Positions 40,984 to 50,280 of a stretch of DNA of 55,848 bases are shown one piece after another. Where the stretch lies: assembly GCA_964593555.1 (NCBI GenBank), contig CAZQIC010000012.1, positions 1 to 55,848 of the forward strand. Reading direction: 5' to 3'. The position numbers and the translations under genes are program-made. The notes under the pieces are model-generated. The model searched no databases. It saw nothing but the letters and a program-made list of their open reading frames with translations, and had not been told where the DNA came from. The stretch is from CAZQIC01 sp964593555 (lineage in GTDB: Bacteria; Bacteroidota; Bacteroidia; JAFLBG01). Every line of letters begins with the position of its first letter. Positions within the stretch are counted from its first letter, which is position 1.

Positions 40984-41430
40984 ATGCCATTTACAAGAGT
41001 AATGATTCATTTTCTCTGGTCGACCAAAAACAGGCAGCCAATAATTACAAGTGATCTGAAACCTGTTTTGTTATCACATATAAAAGACAATAGTAAGGTT
41101 AAGGGGATATTTATTGACTCGTTGAATTGTGTATCGGATCATATTCATTTGTTAGTTTCTTTAGGTACAGAGCAAACTATTTCTAAAATAGCGATGCTTA
41201 TTAAGGGGGAGTCCTCTTATTGGGTGAATAAACAAAAAATGCTGAACTGTAAATTTGAATGGCAGGATGAGTATATCGCTGTATCCGTGAGCGAATCGGG
41301 TGTCGATAATCTTAGAAAATATATTGCTAATCAGGAAGAGCATCATAAGAAGAAAACATTTACTCAGGAATACGAAGATTTTTTGAAATCGGAGGGATTG
41401 GTTGCAATAAGTTTGGCTAAAGCCAATTGA
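40984..41430 (+). CDS. IS200/RAYT-like HUH transposase (Y1_Tnp)
   Basis: 148 residues. The HUH motif is HIHLLVSL (near residue 57), the fold order fits Y1 transposases of the IS200/IS605 and REP-associated (RAYT) groups, and Tyr candidates follow in EYIAVSVSES and LRKYIANQEEHH. There is no TnpB partner. The palindromes on both sides suggest a REP-associated transposase that moves single-stranded hairpin DNA. The gene is intact. Confidence 0.88.
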   Translation: MPFTRVMIHFLWSTKNRQPIITSDLKPVLLSHIKDNSKVKGIFIDSLNCVSDHIHLLVSLGTEQTISKIAMLIKGESSYWVNKQKMLNCKFEWQDEYIAVSVSESGVDNLRKYIANQEEHHKKKTFTQEYEDFLKSEGLVAISLAKAN

Positions 41431-41547
41431 GGTTTTATATTAGACCACGACCTAAAGGTCGTGGCAATGTTCCAAAGAGGATGTATACTTATAGCCGCGG
41501 GCCTTTAGGCCGGGAATGGTAAGATGTAAAAAAGTGTGGCTTTAGCC
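41415..41547. repeat. REP-like palindromes downstream of the transposase
   Basis: GGCTAAAGCC (41415-41424, inside the 3' end of the transposase gene), CCACGACCTAAAGGTCGTGG (41445-41464), GCCTTTAGGC (41501-41510) and GGCTTTAGCC (41538-41547). The order small-large on one side mirrors large-small on the other, as expected for a REP-bounded unit. Confidence 0.8.
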
Positions 41548-41624
41548 TAATTATCCTGAAAACTATGTCCATTTAACAAGAATAATTATCTTTATAAGGA
41601 AGCTAAACTTTTAAATCATAACGT

Positions 41625-42878
41625 ATGAGTATTAAAAAGATCAAAGTTGCGAATCCTGTTGTTGAACTGGATGGAGATGAGATGACACGTATCATCTGGA
41701 AATTCATAAAAGATAAATTGATACTTCCTTACCTGGATGTTGATATTAAATATTTTGACCTTGGTGTTGAATACCGTGATCAAACAAATGACCAGGTGAC
41801 TATTGATTCTGCGGAAGCAATAAAAAAATATAACGTAGGTATCAAATGTGCTACCATTACTCCTGATGAGGCGCGTGTTACGGAATTTAATCTTAAACAA
41901 ATGTGGAAATCACCGAATGGTACTATCCGAAATATATTGGATGGAACTGTTTTTCGTGAGCCAATCGTTTGTAAAAACGTACCGCGTTTAGTTCCCAACT
42001 GGACAGCGCCAATTTGTATTGGCCGTCACGCTTTTGGTGATCAGTATCGCGCAACAGATTTTGTAACCAAAGGAAAAGGAAAACTGACTGTTACATTTAC
42101 ACCGGAGGGTGGAGGTGAAGCGCAATCGTTTGAAGTATTTAATTTCAAAGGAGATGGTGTTGCGTTAACAATGTATAACACAGATGAGTCTATCAAGGGA
42201 TTTGCACATTCTTGTTTTAATACAGCATTGCAAAAAGGATGGCCGTTGTATCTTTCTACAAAAAACACCATTCTTAAAAAATACGATGGTCGCTTCAAAG
42301 ATATTTTTGAAGAGATCTATGAGAAAGATTATAAAGCAAAATTCGAAGCAAAAGGAATTGTGTATGAGCACCGTTTAATTGATGATATGGTAGCATCTGC
42401 ATTAAAATGGAATGGAAATTTTGTTTGGGCTTGTAAAAATTATGATGGTGATGTGCAAAGTGATACTGTGGCACAAGGCTTTGGTTCATTGGGATTAATG
42501 ACATCAGTGCTTGTTACGCCCGATGGAAAAACAATGGAAGCAGAAGCAGCTCATGGTACTGTAACACGTCACTACCGCGATCACCAGGCAGGTAAACCAA
42601 CTTCTACAAATCCTATCGCATCTATTTTTGCATGGACAAGAGGATTGGAGTTCCGCGGCAAACTGGATGGCAACAAAGAACTAATTGACTTTTGCCAAGC
42701 ATTGGAGAAAGTTTGTGTGGAAACAGTAGAGAGCGGAAAAATGACAAAAGACTTGGCTGTTTGTATTTACGGTAACAAAGTAAATCATGGCGAGCATTAT
42801 TTATATACTGAAGAGTTTTTAAGCGCGCTTGATACTAACCTGCAAAAGAAATTAGCAGCGGTAGGACAGCCGGCGTAA
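41625..42878 (+). CDS. icd: NADP-dependent isocitrate dehydrogenase, eukaryotic-like dimeric type
   Basis: 417 residues. MSIKKIKVANPVVELDGDEMTRI and PNGTIRNILDGTVFREPI are hallmarks of the dimeric type II family shared with eukaryotic NADP-IDH, not the E. coli type. It converts isocitrate to 2-oxoglutarate in the TCA cycle, making NADPH. Full length, with conserved substrate-binding TIRN and later AAHGTVTRHYR. Followed by a hairpin. Confidence 0.95.
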   Translation: MSIKKIKVANPVVELDGDEMTRIIWKFIKDKLILPYLDVDIKYFDLGVEYRDQTNDQVTIDSAEAIKKYNVGIKCATITPDEARVTEFNLKQMWKSPNGTIRNILDGTVFREPIVCKNVPRLVPNWTAPICIGRHAFGDQYRATDFVTKGKGKLTVTFTPEGGGEAQSFEVFNFKGDGVALTMYNTDESIKGFAHSCFNTALQKGWPLYLSTKNTILKKYDGRFKDIFEEIYEKDYKAKFEAKGIVYEHRLIDDMVASALKWNGNFVWACKNYDGDVQSDTVAQGFGSLGLMTSVLVTPDGKTMEAEAAHGTVTRHYRDHQAGKPTSTNPIASIFAWTRGLEFRGKLDGNKELIDFCQALEKVCVETVESGKMTKDLAVCIYGNKVNHGEHYLYTEEFLSALDTNLQKKLAAVGQPA

Positions 42879-42948
42879 ACGAGTGTCACTTCGAGTGTTC
42901 AGACTTTTCAGTTTGAATATATTGAGAAGTGATCAAGAATAAAAATTG

Positions 42949-42983
42949 AACAGGGGTGTTGATTGATTCGATGCCCCTGTTTA
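42949..42983 (+). terminator. Terminator of icd
   Basis: AACAGGGG (42949-42956) pairs with CCCCTGTT (42974-42981); the T-run after it is short, so termination may be partial. Confidence 0.6.
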
Positions 42984-42988
42984 TTTGA

Positions 42989-43480
42989 ATGAATATTATG
43001 CAGTTAAAAGCAACAAAAAATAAATTATTCTGGAATGTTGTTTTGACAGCCTGTTTTTTTGCGGGATTTTCATATATGATTTTTTGCGGACACTACTATG
43101 AAAAAATGCCTCAAAAGGTAATATCCATTTTAGCATGTATGACACCCGTACTCATCTACAAGATCAATTTCCAGACAAAACCATGGCAGGATATAACGTT
43201 TCTGATCGTTTTCTTGTTACTGTTTGCCGGTGCTCTTTTCTTTGCAACCAAGATGTATACAGATTCCCACTTTCAAAAATATGGAATGCGAGTGGTTGCT
43301 AACGTTGTTGAATTAAAAAGTGAACAAATAAAGAGCAATGTAAAGTATAGCGCAATTGTTGAATATACAGTGAATGGGAATGTACATAAGCAATCGATCT
43401 CAAACGACGATTTTAAGTTACAGCCAGGCGATACGATTGGATTAACTGTATCAAGTAAAGATCCTGAGTTATATAAATAG
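42989..43480 (+). CDS. DUF3592-like membrane protein
   Basis: 163 residues with three hydrophobic segments (about 14-30, 42-56, 65-82) and a C-terminal beta domain (KYSAIVEYTVNGNVHKQ ... LQPGDTIGLTVSSKDPELY) as in DUF3592. Function unknown. ATG 42989 or 42998 (MQLKATKNK) could be the start. Confidence 0.65.
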   Translation: MNIMQLKATKNKLFWNVVLTACFFAGFSYMIFCGHYYEKMPQKVISILACMTPVLIYKINFQTKPWQDITFLIVFLLLFAGALFFATKMYTDSHFQKYGMRVVANVVELKSEQIKSNVKYSAIVEYTVNGNVHKQSISNDDFKLQPGDTIGLTVSSKDPELYK

Positions 43481-43517
43481 CGAGGATACTTTTATTGCTA
43501 ATAGTAGATTGAAAAGA

Positions 43518-44933
43518 TCAGCCCCTCAAAAACCTATCCGAAAAATTCACTAAATAAATTTTTTCTGTGGCACGTGTAATACCGGTATATAACCACCTCA
43601 TAAATTCGGTGTTTATCATTTCATCGGTTATGTAGCCATGTTCAATAAAAACATTTTTCCATTGTCCGCCCTGTGCTTTGTGGCAGGTGATGGCGTAAGA
43701 AAATTTTACTTGTAATGCATTGAAATAAGGGTTAAGCTTGAGTTCCAGGTAACGTTGGCGTTTATTTGCGATATGCGCATAATCAGCCATTACGTTTTCA
43801 AATAATTTTTTCCCATCTGCGCTGCTTAATGATGGTGATTCGGCCATAATGGTATTCATTAATATTTTTGCTTCAAGTTCTTTTTCCTCAGGATAATCTA
43901 TCATTCGAAAACGAATATGCGCAAAACGGAAACCATAAATGTCTTCTAGCTTTCCAACTTTTAATATTTCAATAATATCTCCATTCGCTATAAATCCTGC
44001 TTTTGATTCAGGTGCAAGCCAGAAATAATTATTCTTTACAACCATCATATAATCGCCTGCCGATATTTCATTTTCCTGCCAGCGTATTCTTGCTCTTATT
44101 TGTTGGTTGTATTGATTAGCTCTTTTGTTGGAGCGGCAAATGATCATTGTTTCCTCGGTATCTGTTTTGCTATAAGAACTGTTTAATACATCTTCCAATT
44201 CATCACCGGGGACATTTTTTATGTCGGGAAAATTAAGATCGAGAAAATGATTAGGGTTTATTTCTTTTTTGATCAGGTCCCTTATTATGGTTGCATTATA
44301 AAGTATTCCTGATGTTTCTGATTGCCGCACCACTTCTGTTAACTCAAATGAATCACATTGCGTGTAAAATGATTTGGAAATAAATTCTTTATTAAGTGCC
44401 GGGCTTTGATCCGATCCCACGGGTGGTAATTGTGCGCTATCTCCAACCAATAGTACTTTGCAATTATTACCAGAGTATACATATTCAAAAAGATCGTTGA
44501 GTAAACTTCTTTTATAAAGCTCTCCTGAATTAGCGCCATCACCGATCATGGATGCCTCATCGACTATAAAAACGGTATTAACGTGTTTGTTTTGCTGAAG
44601 TGTATAACCAAACGTATCTCCATCTGTACTGCGGAAATATATTTTTTTGTGAATAGTGTAAGCAGGTAATCCTGAATAGCCTGACAACACTTTTGCAGCC
44701 CTTCCGGTTGGTGCCAGCAATATAAATTTGCAGTTGAGTTTATCCTGGCTTTTTACAAGCGCACCAATAACAGAACTCTTTCCGGTACCTGCATAACCTT
44801 TTAAAATAAACGATTCTCTTTTTCCCTTGAAGTGGATAAACAAATGAAGCGACTCCAGCAATTGCTTTTGCTGGGCATTAAGTTCGAAAGCAAGTTTCGA
44901 TTGCAGTAGTCGTATAAATTCCTGGGATAGCAT
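43518..44933 (-). CDS. RecD-like superfamily 1 DNA helicase
   Basis: 471 residues: Walker A in FILKGYAGTGKSS (about 42-54), motif II VDEAS (IVDEASMIGD), motif III region GDSAQLPPVG, and a UvrD_C2-type C-terminal YAITCHKAQGGQW. The group includes RecD2/Pif1-like 5'-3' helicases without RecBC partners. Probably DNA repair or replication. Standalone gene; alternative name is an exodeoxyribonuclease V alpha-like protein. Confidence 0.9.
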   Translation of the reverse strand: MLSQEFIRLLQSKLAFELNAQQKQLLESLHLFIHFKGKRESFILKGYAGTGKSSVIGALVKSQDKLNCKFILLAPTGRAAKVLSGYSGLPAYTIHKKIYFRSTDGDTFGYTLQQNKHVNTVFIVDEASMIGDGANSGELYKRSLLNDLFEYVYSGNNCKVLLVGDSAQLPPVGSDQSPALNKEFISKSFYTQCDSFELTEVVRQSETSGILYNATIIRDLIKKEINPNHFLDLNFPDIKNVPGDELEDVLNSSYSKTDTEETMIICRSNKRANQYNQQIRARIRWQENEISAGDYMMVVKNNYFWLAPESKAGFIANGDIIEILKVGKLEDIYGFRFAHIRFRMIDYPEEKELEAKILMNTIMAESPSLSSADGKKLFENVMADYAHIANKRQRYLELKLNPYFNALQVKFSYAITCHKAQGGQWKNVFIEHGYITDEMINTEFMRWLYTGITRATEKIYLVNFSDRFLRG

Positions 44934-45032
44934 TGTAGTAAAGATAGGAAGCTTGAGGCATCAATAGATAAATTCTTTAATTGTATATTTGAATTGTGAA
45001 CAAATTCCCCCTTCAAAGGAGGAAATAAACAA

Positions 45033-45917
45033 ATGGAAGTAATAGAGATAAAAAATAAAATTTCGAAAGGAACAAGCCTTGTTGATGATGCTTTTGCGGG
45101 AACTTCTTCACAAGGGATGCAGCTTTCAATACAGTTGGGGAGAGAGGATCTGGCTTTGTGTGCGCTTAATATTGGCGAAAACAAATTTCTTGCATTAGAA
45201 ACATATACGTTCAGAGGAGTTGCGAGTGATGAAATGCTAAAAGAATGTGCGAAAGAAATATTCGAGAAAAGTGTGCTTATTCAAAAAGGTAATTATAAAA
45301 AGGTAAGTGCAGCTATTATAAATAACAGATCCAGTTTAGTGCCGCAAGCTTTGTATGACGATTCTCAGAAACAAACTTACCTGGGGTTTAATCATGAACT
45401 TTCTACAGATGATGAGATTTGTGTGGACTCTTTTAAAAATATTGATGCAAAAAATATTTATTCTTTTTCTAAATCGATTAAACAGTTTTTATCATCGAAA
45501 TTTCAAAACCCATCTTTTTATCATTTCTCAACTTCATTGATCGATTCTTTGCTTACTACTTATAAAAATCATGCAACACGAAAAGTGCTGGTGCATGTGC
45601 AGTTGACACATTTTGAAGTGGTGGTGCTTGAAAATAAAAATCTGATTTTTTATAATACGTTCAATCATACCACCGCAGAAGATTTTATGTATTACCTGCT
45701 TTTTGTTTTTGAACAATTAAAGCTCAATCCCGAAACCCAAGAGGCAATTATCATTGGTGAAATAGAACGTAATTCTGTTATTTACAGCTTGCTTCAAAAG
45801 TACATTCGCAATGTTAAGTTTGGTGAGCGTCCCGAAAATTTCTCATACAGTTATAAACTGAATGAAGTTCCAAAACATTTTTATTACAACATTTTTAGTC
45901 AGCCACTTTGCGTATAA
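45033..45917 (+). CDS. DUF3822 family protein
   Basis: 294 residues, no membrane segment; matches in outline the Bacteroidota DUF3822 family (LVDDAFAGTSSQGMQLSIQLG start, HVQLTHFEVVVLENKNLIFYNTF in the middle), which has an actin/ASKHA-like look. It sits next to rsmD as in many Bacteroidota genomes. Biochemical role unknown. It overlaps rsmD by 10 bases. Confidence 0.8.
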   Translation: MEVIEIKNKISKGTSLVDDAFAGTSSQGMQLSIQLGREDLALCALNIGENKFLALETYTFRGVASDEMLKECAKEIFEKSVLIQKGNYKKVSAAIINNRSSLVPQALYDDSQKQTYLGFNHELSTDDEICVDSFKNIDAKNIYSFSKSIKQFLSSKFQNPSFYHFSTSLIDSLLTTYKNHATRKVLVHVQLTHFEVVVLENKNLIFYNTFNHTTAEDFMYYLLFVFEQLKLNPETQEAIIIGEIERNSVIYSLLQKYIRNVKFGERPENFSYSYKLNEVPKHFYYNIFSQPLCV

Positions 45918-46453
45918 TAAGCGGACAGTTTAAGGGGAGGCCAATAAATCCTCCAAAAAATTTACCGGTAAGGCCTACAACGGATTTTGCAAAAGAGGCC
46001 CTGTTTAATATTCTTGCCAACAGGGTGGATATGGAGGAACTTGTTGTACTTGATCTTTTCAGCGGAACAGGAAGTATTGCTTATGAATTTATTTCAAGAG
46101 GGTGTAAGTCGGTAATATGCGCAGATATTAATTACAACTGTGTTGCGTTCATTAACAAAATGTTTGCTGAACTAAAGGCGGATAATGCGAAAGCTTTTAA
46201 AGCAAACGCATTTAGTTTTCTTAAAAATCATTTAGGTAAATACGATCTCATTTTCGCAGATCCTCCATTTGAAATGAAGGGGAAAGAAGAAATTATAAAA
46301 ACTGTTTTTAAAAATAATAACCTGGAAGAAGGAGGGTGTTTGATCATTGAACATCCGCCAACAGACAATTTTTCAAAAGAGGAACACTTTTTGGAGTGTA
46401 GGAGATACAATAAGGTAAATTTTAGTATATTCGGTTATGCCTCAGGCAAATAG
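45908..46453 (+). CDS. rsmD: 16S rRNA (guanine966-N2)-methyltransferase
   Basis: 181 residues. MRIISGQFKGRPINPP start, RPTTDFAKEALFNIL, motif I VLDLFSGTGS and catalytic DPPF, all characteristic of RsmD, which methylates G966 in the small subunit rRNA. The start codon is TTG at 45908, chosen because it gives the canonical MRIISG N-terminus; it overlaps the DUF3822 stop. It overlaps coaD by 17 bases. Confidence 0.93.
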   Translation: MRIISGQFKGRPINPPKNLPVRPTTDFAKEALFNILANRVDMEELVVLDLFSGTGSIAYEFISRGCKSVICADINYNCVAFINKMFAELKADNAKAFKANAFSFLKNHLGKYDLIFADPPFEMKGKEEIIKTVFKNNNLEEGGCLIIEHPPTDNFSKEEHFLECRRYNKVNFSIFGYASGK

Positions 46454-46913
46454 CAAAAAAATAGCGGTTTTTCCCGGGTCATTTGATCCTATTACAAAGG
46501 GGCATGAATCCATTATCAAAAGGGCTTTGCCTTTATTTGATGAATTGATCGTTGCAATTGGTGTTAACTCTACTAAAACAAATTATTTTTCACTCGAAAA
46601 AAGGGCGGATTGGATAAAAAAAGTTTTTAAGAATGAGCCAAAGGTGAGGGTCGAAGATTATTCTGGACTTACCATTGATTTTTGTAAAAAAGTAAATGCT
46701 AATTATATTTTAAGAGGGCTACGTACTTCTGCCGATTTTGAATTTGAAAGAGGGATTGCACAGATGAACAGTGCAATGAATAATACAATTGAAACTATTT
46801 TTATTTTAACAACACCTGAACTTTCTGCAATAAATTCGACGATTGTGCGTGATATATTAAAACATGGAGGTGATGCTTCACAATTTGTACCTGAAGGAAT
46901 AAGTCTTAAATAA
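46437..46913 (+). CDS. coaD: Phosphopantetheine adenylyltransferase
   Basis: 158 residues. KIAVFPGSFDPITKGH carries the (T/H)xGH nucleotidyl-transfer motif (TKGH), and INSTIVRDIL near the end fits the family. It catalyses the fourth step of coenzyme A synthesis. Overlaps rsmD by 17 bases; the pairing of rsmD and coaD is common in bacteria. Confidence 0.95.
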   Translation: MPQANSKKIAVFPGSFDPITKGHESIIKRALPLFDELIVAIGVNSTKTNYFSLEKRADWIKKVFKNEPKVRVEDYSGLTIDFCKKVNANYILRGLRTSADFEFERGIAQMNSAMNNTIETIFILTTPELSAINSTIVRDILKHGGDASQFVPEGISLK

Positions 46914-46922
46914 ATACTTAAG

Positions 46923-48341
46923 ATGAAAAGATATATATCCACTATTTTCTTTTTCCTTATTTCCCTTTATTCTCTTGCCCAGAAAGTTACGATCAATGGT
47001 GAGGCGCCAAACTTTAAGGGAAAAGAGATTGGTGTTTTTGTGTACGATGATCTGATCTCTAATAAAGAAGTTGAAAAGGCAAATACAACAGTTGATGAGA
47101 ATGGAAAATTCAAATTGGAATTCTCTGTAACTGAAACTCAAAAAGTTTTTCTGCAAATTAATAAACAACATTCTTCTTTGTTTGCTGAGCCCGGTAAACA
47201 GTATAAAGTTTTTGTTCCCGCACCTGATTCCGGAAATTATGTAAACCCGAATATCATTAATAATGTTGGCTTATATATACAGGACAACACCGATTCACTG
47301 GAACTCAATAACCTCATTATAGGTTTTAACGAACAGGTAAATGATTTTTGGATGAAATACTATAAGCTGTTTGCCATGAGCCGTGGACAGAACAAGTTGG
47401 ATAGTTTTTCTAAAGCCACAATAAAAAATTACAGCACAGTAAAAAATGAATACTTTAAAAAACATGTGGAGTACTCGTTGGGTTCATTAGTCTATGGGGC
47501 ATCTCAAGGCAAAAAGAACCAGGAGGAAAAGTATTTTGTTGGTAAGCCTGTGCTCTATAACAATTACGAGTACATGTATTTGTTCAACGATATTTTTAAA
47601 CAGTATTTGCAAAAAGCGGCATATGATAAAAAGGGCACTGAGGTAGTCGATTTGATTTTGCGCAAAGCTAATTATGAAAAAGTAATGGAGGTAATGTCTA
47701 TTTATAATCCCAATTTGAGTGATGACACGTTGCGTGAATTGGTATTGCTGAAAGGGCTTCCTGATTTATATTACATGCCTGAGTTTAGCAGGGAGAGTGT
47801 TGTGGCGATGCTGGAGCAGGTTATCGCGAAATCAAAAATAGAAGAGCACAAAAAGATCGCAGAGAATTTATTGACCTCATTTAGTAAACTAGGAGTGGGT
47901 AAGCCTGCACCTGATTTTACATTGGTAGATAAAAATGGAAAACAAGTAAGCTTGTCTGATTTCAAAGGTAAATATGTTTACCTGGATTTTTGGGCAACAT
48001 GGTGCGTACCCTGTTTGCAGGAAATGAAAGTTGTTCCTGAATTGCATAAGGCTTATCATGACAAAATTGTTTTTGTAAGTATTTCAATTGATGAGGATAT
48101 TGATAAGATGAAAAAATTTTTAGAGAAAAATCCAAAATACGAATGGGTTTTCCTTCATACAGGAAAAAGCAAATTAAAGGATGACTATGAGATAAGAACT
48201 GTGCCCAGTTATTTTTTAATTGGTCCAGATGGAAAATTTGTAGAATCTCCTGCTGAGAGGCCAAGCGGCACCATAGAAGAAAAATTCATAAAGATCACCC
48301 GGCCGCCGGTTAAAAAGCATAAAATAGGGGAGAAGGATTAA
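46923..48341 (+). CDS. TlpA-like thioredoxin-domain protein (DUF4369 N-terminus)
   Basis: 472 residues: signal peptide (IFFFLISLYSLAQK), a beta-rich DUF4369-like N-terminal domain, a helical middle, and a C-terminal AhpC/TSA-thioredoxin domain (about 330-460) with active site WCVPC (about 360-364). It is likely a periplasmic disulphide reductase. The 3' end overlaps the convergent Nudix gene by four bases. Confidence 0.88.
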   Translation: MKRYISTIFFFLISLYSLAQKVTINGEAPNFKGKEIGVFVYDDLISNKEVEKANTTVDENGKFKLEFSVTETQKVFLQINKQHSSLFAEPGKQYKVFVPAPDSGNYVNPNIINNVGLYIQDNTDSLELNNLIIGFNEQVNDFWMKYYKLFAMSRGQNKLDSFSKATIKNYSTVKNEYFKKHVEYSLGSLVYGASQGKKNQEEKYFVGKPVLYNNYEYMYLFNDIFKQYLQKAAYDKKGTEVVDLILRKANYEKVMEVMSIYNPNLSDDTLRELVLLKGLPDLYYMPEFSRESVVAMLEQVIAKSKIEEHKKIAENLLTSFSKLGVGKPAPDFTLVDKNGKQVSLSDFKGKYVYLDFWATWCVPCLQEMKVVPELHKAYHDKIVFVSISIDEDIDKMKKFLEKNPKYEWVFLHTGKSKLKDDYEIRTVPSYFLIGPDGKFVESPAERPSGTIEEKFIKITRPPVKKHKIGEKD

Positions 48342-48943
48342 TAATTCAAAAGCAGATGCTGAAGAGAGTTGAATGAATTCTTAGCAACCTTTTCAAGTTC
48401 TTTTTTACCGATCCACTTAACTTTAGTAATACCTTCTTCAATCTGTGGAGTTAATTTGCCAGCGTATTCACTTTTCATTAAAAACCAATACGTTTTTTTA
48501 AGAATGAATTTACTCTTGATTTTGTATATGTGCAGTGTCTGAGGTAGTTCTTTTATAATTCTAAGTTGATCAATTCCGCACTCTTCTTCTACTTCACGTA
48601 TTGCGGCGACATCTTTTTTTTCATCCTTCTCAATTTTCCCTTTGGGTAAATCCCATTTCCCGTTACGATAGATCATCAGTAATTCTTCTTTACTATTTTT
48701 AACCAAGCCTCCTGCGCCTTCAATTAATTCAAATAAACCCAGGAAATCTTTTTTCAACACTTCAAAATCATTGTTATAAACAAAAAGCCGTTTGATTAAT
48801 GAGGAATTGTAAAATAATTCATAAGCCGCTTTTAAGTTCTGCCGGGTGTCGAATTTTATATAAAGAGTGTTTTCGTCAAAACCAGTATTCTGTTTGTCGG
48901 ATAGTTCTATAGTTTTATCTAATACAAAAAGCTGCTCCCTCAT
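48338..48943 (-). CDS. Nudix hydrolase
   Basis: 201 residues. The Nudix box GKIEKDEKKDVAAIREVEEECG (Gx5Ex7REVxEExG) is complete, so hydrolysis of a nucleoside diphosphate-linked substrate is expected. The N-terminal ~75 residues are a separate unassigned domain. Convergent with the TlpA-like gene. Substrate unknown. Confidence 0.88.
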   Translation of the reverse strand: MREQLFVLDKTIELSDKQNTGFDENTLYIKFDTRQNLKAAYELFYNSSLIKRLFVYNNDFEVLKKDFLGLFELIEGAGGLVKNSKEELLMIYRNGKWDLPKGKIEKDEKKDVAAIREVEEECGIDQLRIIKELPQTLHIYKIKSKFILKKTYWFLMKSEYAGKLTPQIEEGITKVKWIGKKELEKVAKNSFNSLQHLLLNY

Positions 48944-49165
48944 CTTTCAAAGTTCAGATTACAAAGTTAAGTAAACGTATTTTGAGTTTATTGTTTTTGT
49001 GAAATAGTCGTAATTCCCCAAAATTAATTTAGCAAAAACAAAGATAATGACGTATTCTATGTGACAGCCTAAAACAAATAAATATAAACACATAAAAATA
49101 ATGTTTTGTGCGCGTTTTTTTTCATTTACGTTGTTGATTTTGAAAAAATCATGTAGGTTTGTCGC

Positions 49166-49807
49166 ATGATAAAAAGTGATGTATCGGCTCATAAGATCGC
49201 GGAGTTTTTATTACAGATAAAAGCCATTAAATTACAACCCAATAAACCCTTTACCTGGGCATCGGGCTGGAAGTCACCTATATATTGCGACAACAGGAAA
49301 ACACTTTCCTATCCTAAAATAAGAACCTATATAAGACAACAGTTTTCTACTATAATTGTTGAAGAGTATGGTAAGCCGGATGTGATCGTTGGTGTTGCAA
49401 CAGGAGGTATTGCCATTGGGGCACTTGTTGCACAGGATCTTGGTTTGCCATTTGCATATGTAAGAGCTGAAGCTAAGGTACATGGATTATCAAATCTTAT
49501 AGAAGGTGTGGTTGAAAAAGGGCAATCGGTAGTTGTTATCGAAGATCTTGTTTCTACTGGAAATAGCAGCCTAAAGGCAGTAGAGTCTCTTCGTAAAGAA
49601 GGTTGTGAAGTAAAAGGTATGGCGTCAATTTTTTCTTATGGTTTTAAGGTTGCTGATGACGCCTTTAAAAAAGCAAAATGCAAACTATTTACGCTAAGCG
49701 ATTACGAAACATTAGTAGAGCAGGCTCTTAAATCAAATCACATTACGGAGAAAGATCTTAAATCATTAAAGGTTTGGCGTGAATCACCGGATAGTTGGGG
49801 GCGGTAA
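49166..49807 (+). CDS. pyrE: Orotate phosphoribosyltransferase
   Basis: 213 residues. The PRPP-binding motif VVIEDLVSTGNSS and KPFTWASGWKSPIYCDNRK fit PyrE, which joins orotate and PRPP in pyrimidine synthesis. Start ATG 49166 (MIKSDVSAHKIAEFL). It lies alone, with the SRPBCC gene 71 bp after it. Confidence 0.95.
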   Translation: MIKSDVSAHKIAEFLLQIKAIKLQPNKPFTWASGWKSPIYCDNRKTLSYPKIRTYIRQQFSTIIVEEYGKPDVIVGVATGGIAIGALVAQDLGLPFAYVRAEAKVHGLSNLIEGVVEKGQSVVVIEDLVSTGNSSLKAVESLRKEGCEVKGMASIFSYGFKVADDAFKKAKCKLFTLSDYETLVEQALKSNHITEKDLKSLKVWRESPDSWGR

Positions 49808-49878
49808 AAGCTATCGGTAATTGGTTGTCAGTTATCGGTGAATAATCTAATGACAGTAACAAATAAAACAATTCGAAC

Positions 49879-50280
49879 ATGACCCGTATAGAAAGCCAAA
49901 AAACAGAAATAGAGCAGCCTGCAAATAAGTTATTTGCTTACTTAAGCGACTTCAATAATTTTCAACAGCTTATGCCTCCGCAGGTTACTAACTGGCAATC
50001 AACTGCTGACGAATGTTCTTTCGCTATTAGTGGCATGGCAACTATTGGAATGAAGATTATTGAGAAAATTCCGAATTCCCTTATCAAAATAACATCTCAT
50101 GGCAAGGTCCCTTTTCAATTTAACCTTGATATTACTTTGAATTCAATTTCAGAAAATAAAACCGAAGGGCAACTTATTTTTTCATCGGAGTTAAACCCCA
50201 TGATAAAAATGATGGTTGAAAAACCACTGACTAATTTTTTTAATTTCCTTTCTACAAAACTGAAAGATATCAAGGTGTAA
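49879..50280 (+). CDS. SRPBCC/START-like small protein
   Basis: 133 residues with the START-like order: a strand (RIESQKTEIEQPANKLFAYLSDFNNF), helix and a long antiparallel sheet, ending in a C-terminal helix. These domains bind hydrophobic ligands; the ligand here is unknown. The 3' end overlaps the convergent birA gene by 11 bases. Confidence 0.75.
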   Translation: MTRIESQKTEIEQPANKLFAYLSDFNNFQQLMPPQVTNWQSTADECSFAISGMATIGMKIIEKIPNSLIKITSHGKVPFQFNLDITLNSISENKTEGQLIFSSELNPMIKMMVEKPLTNFFNFLSTKLKDIKV

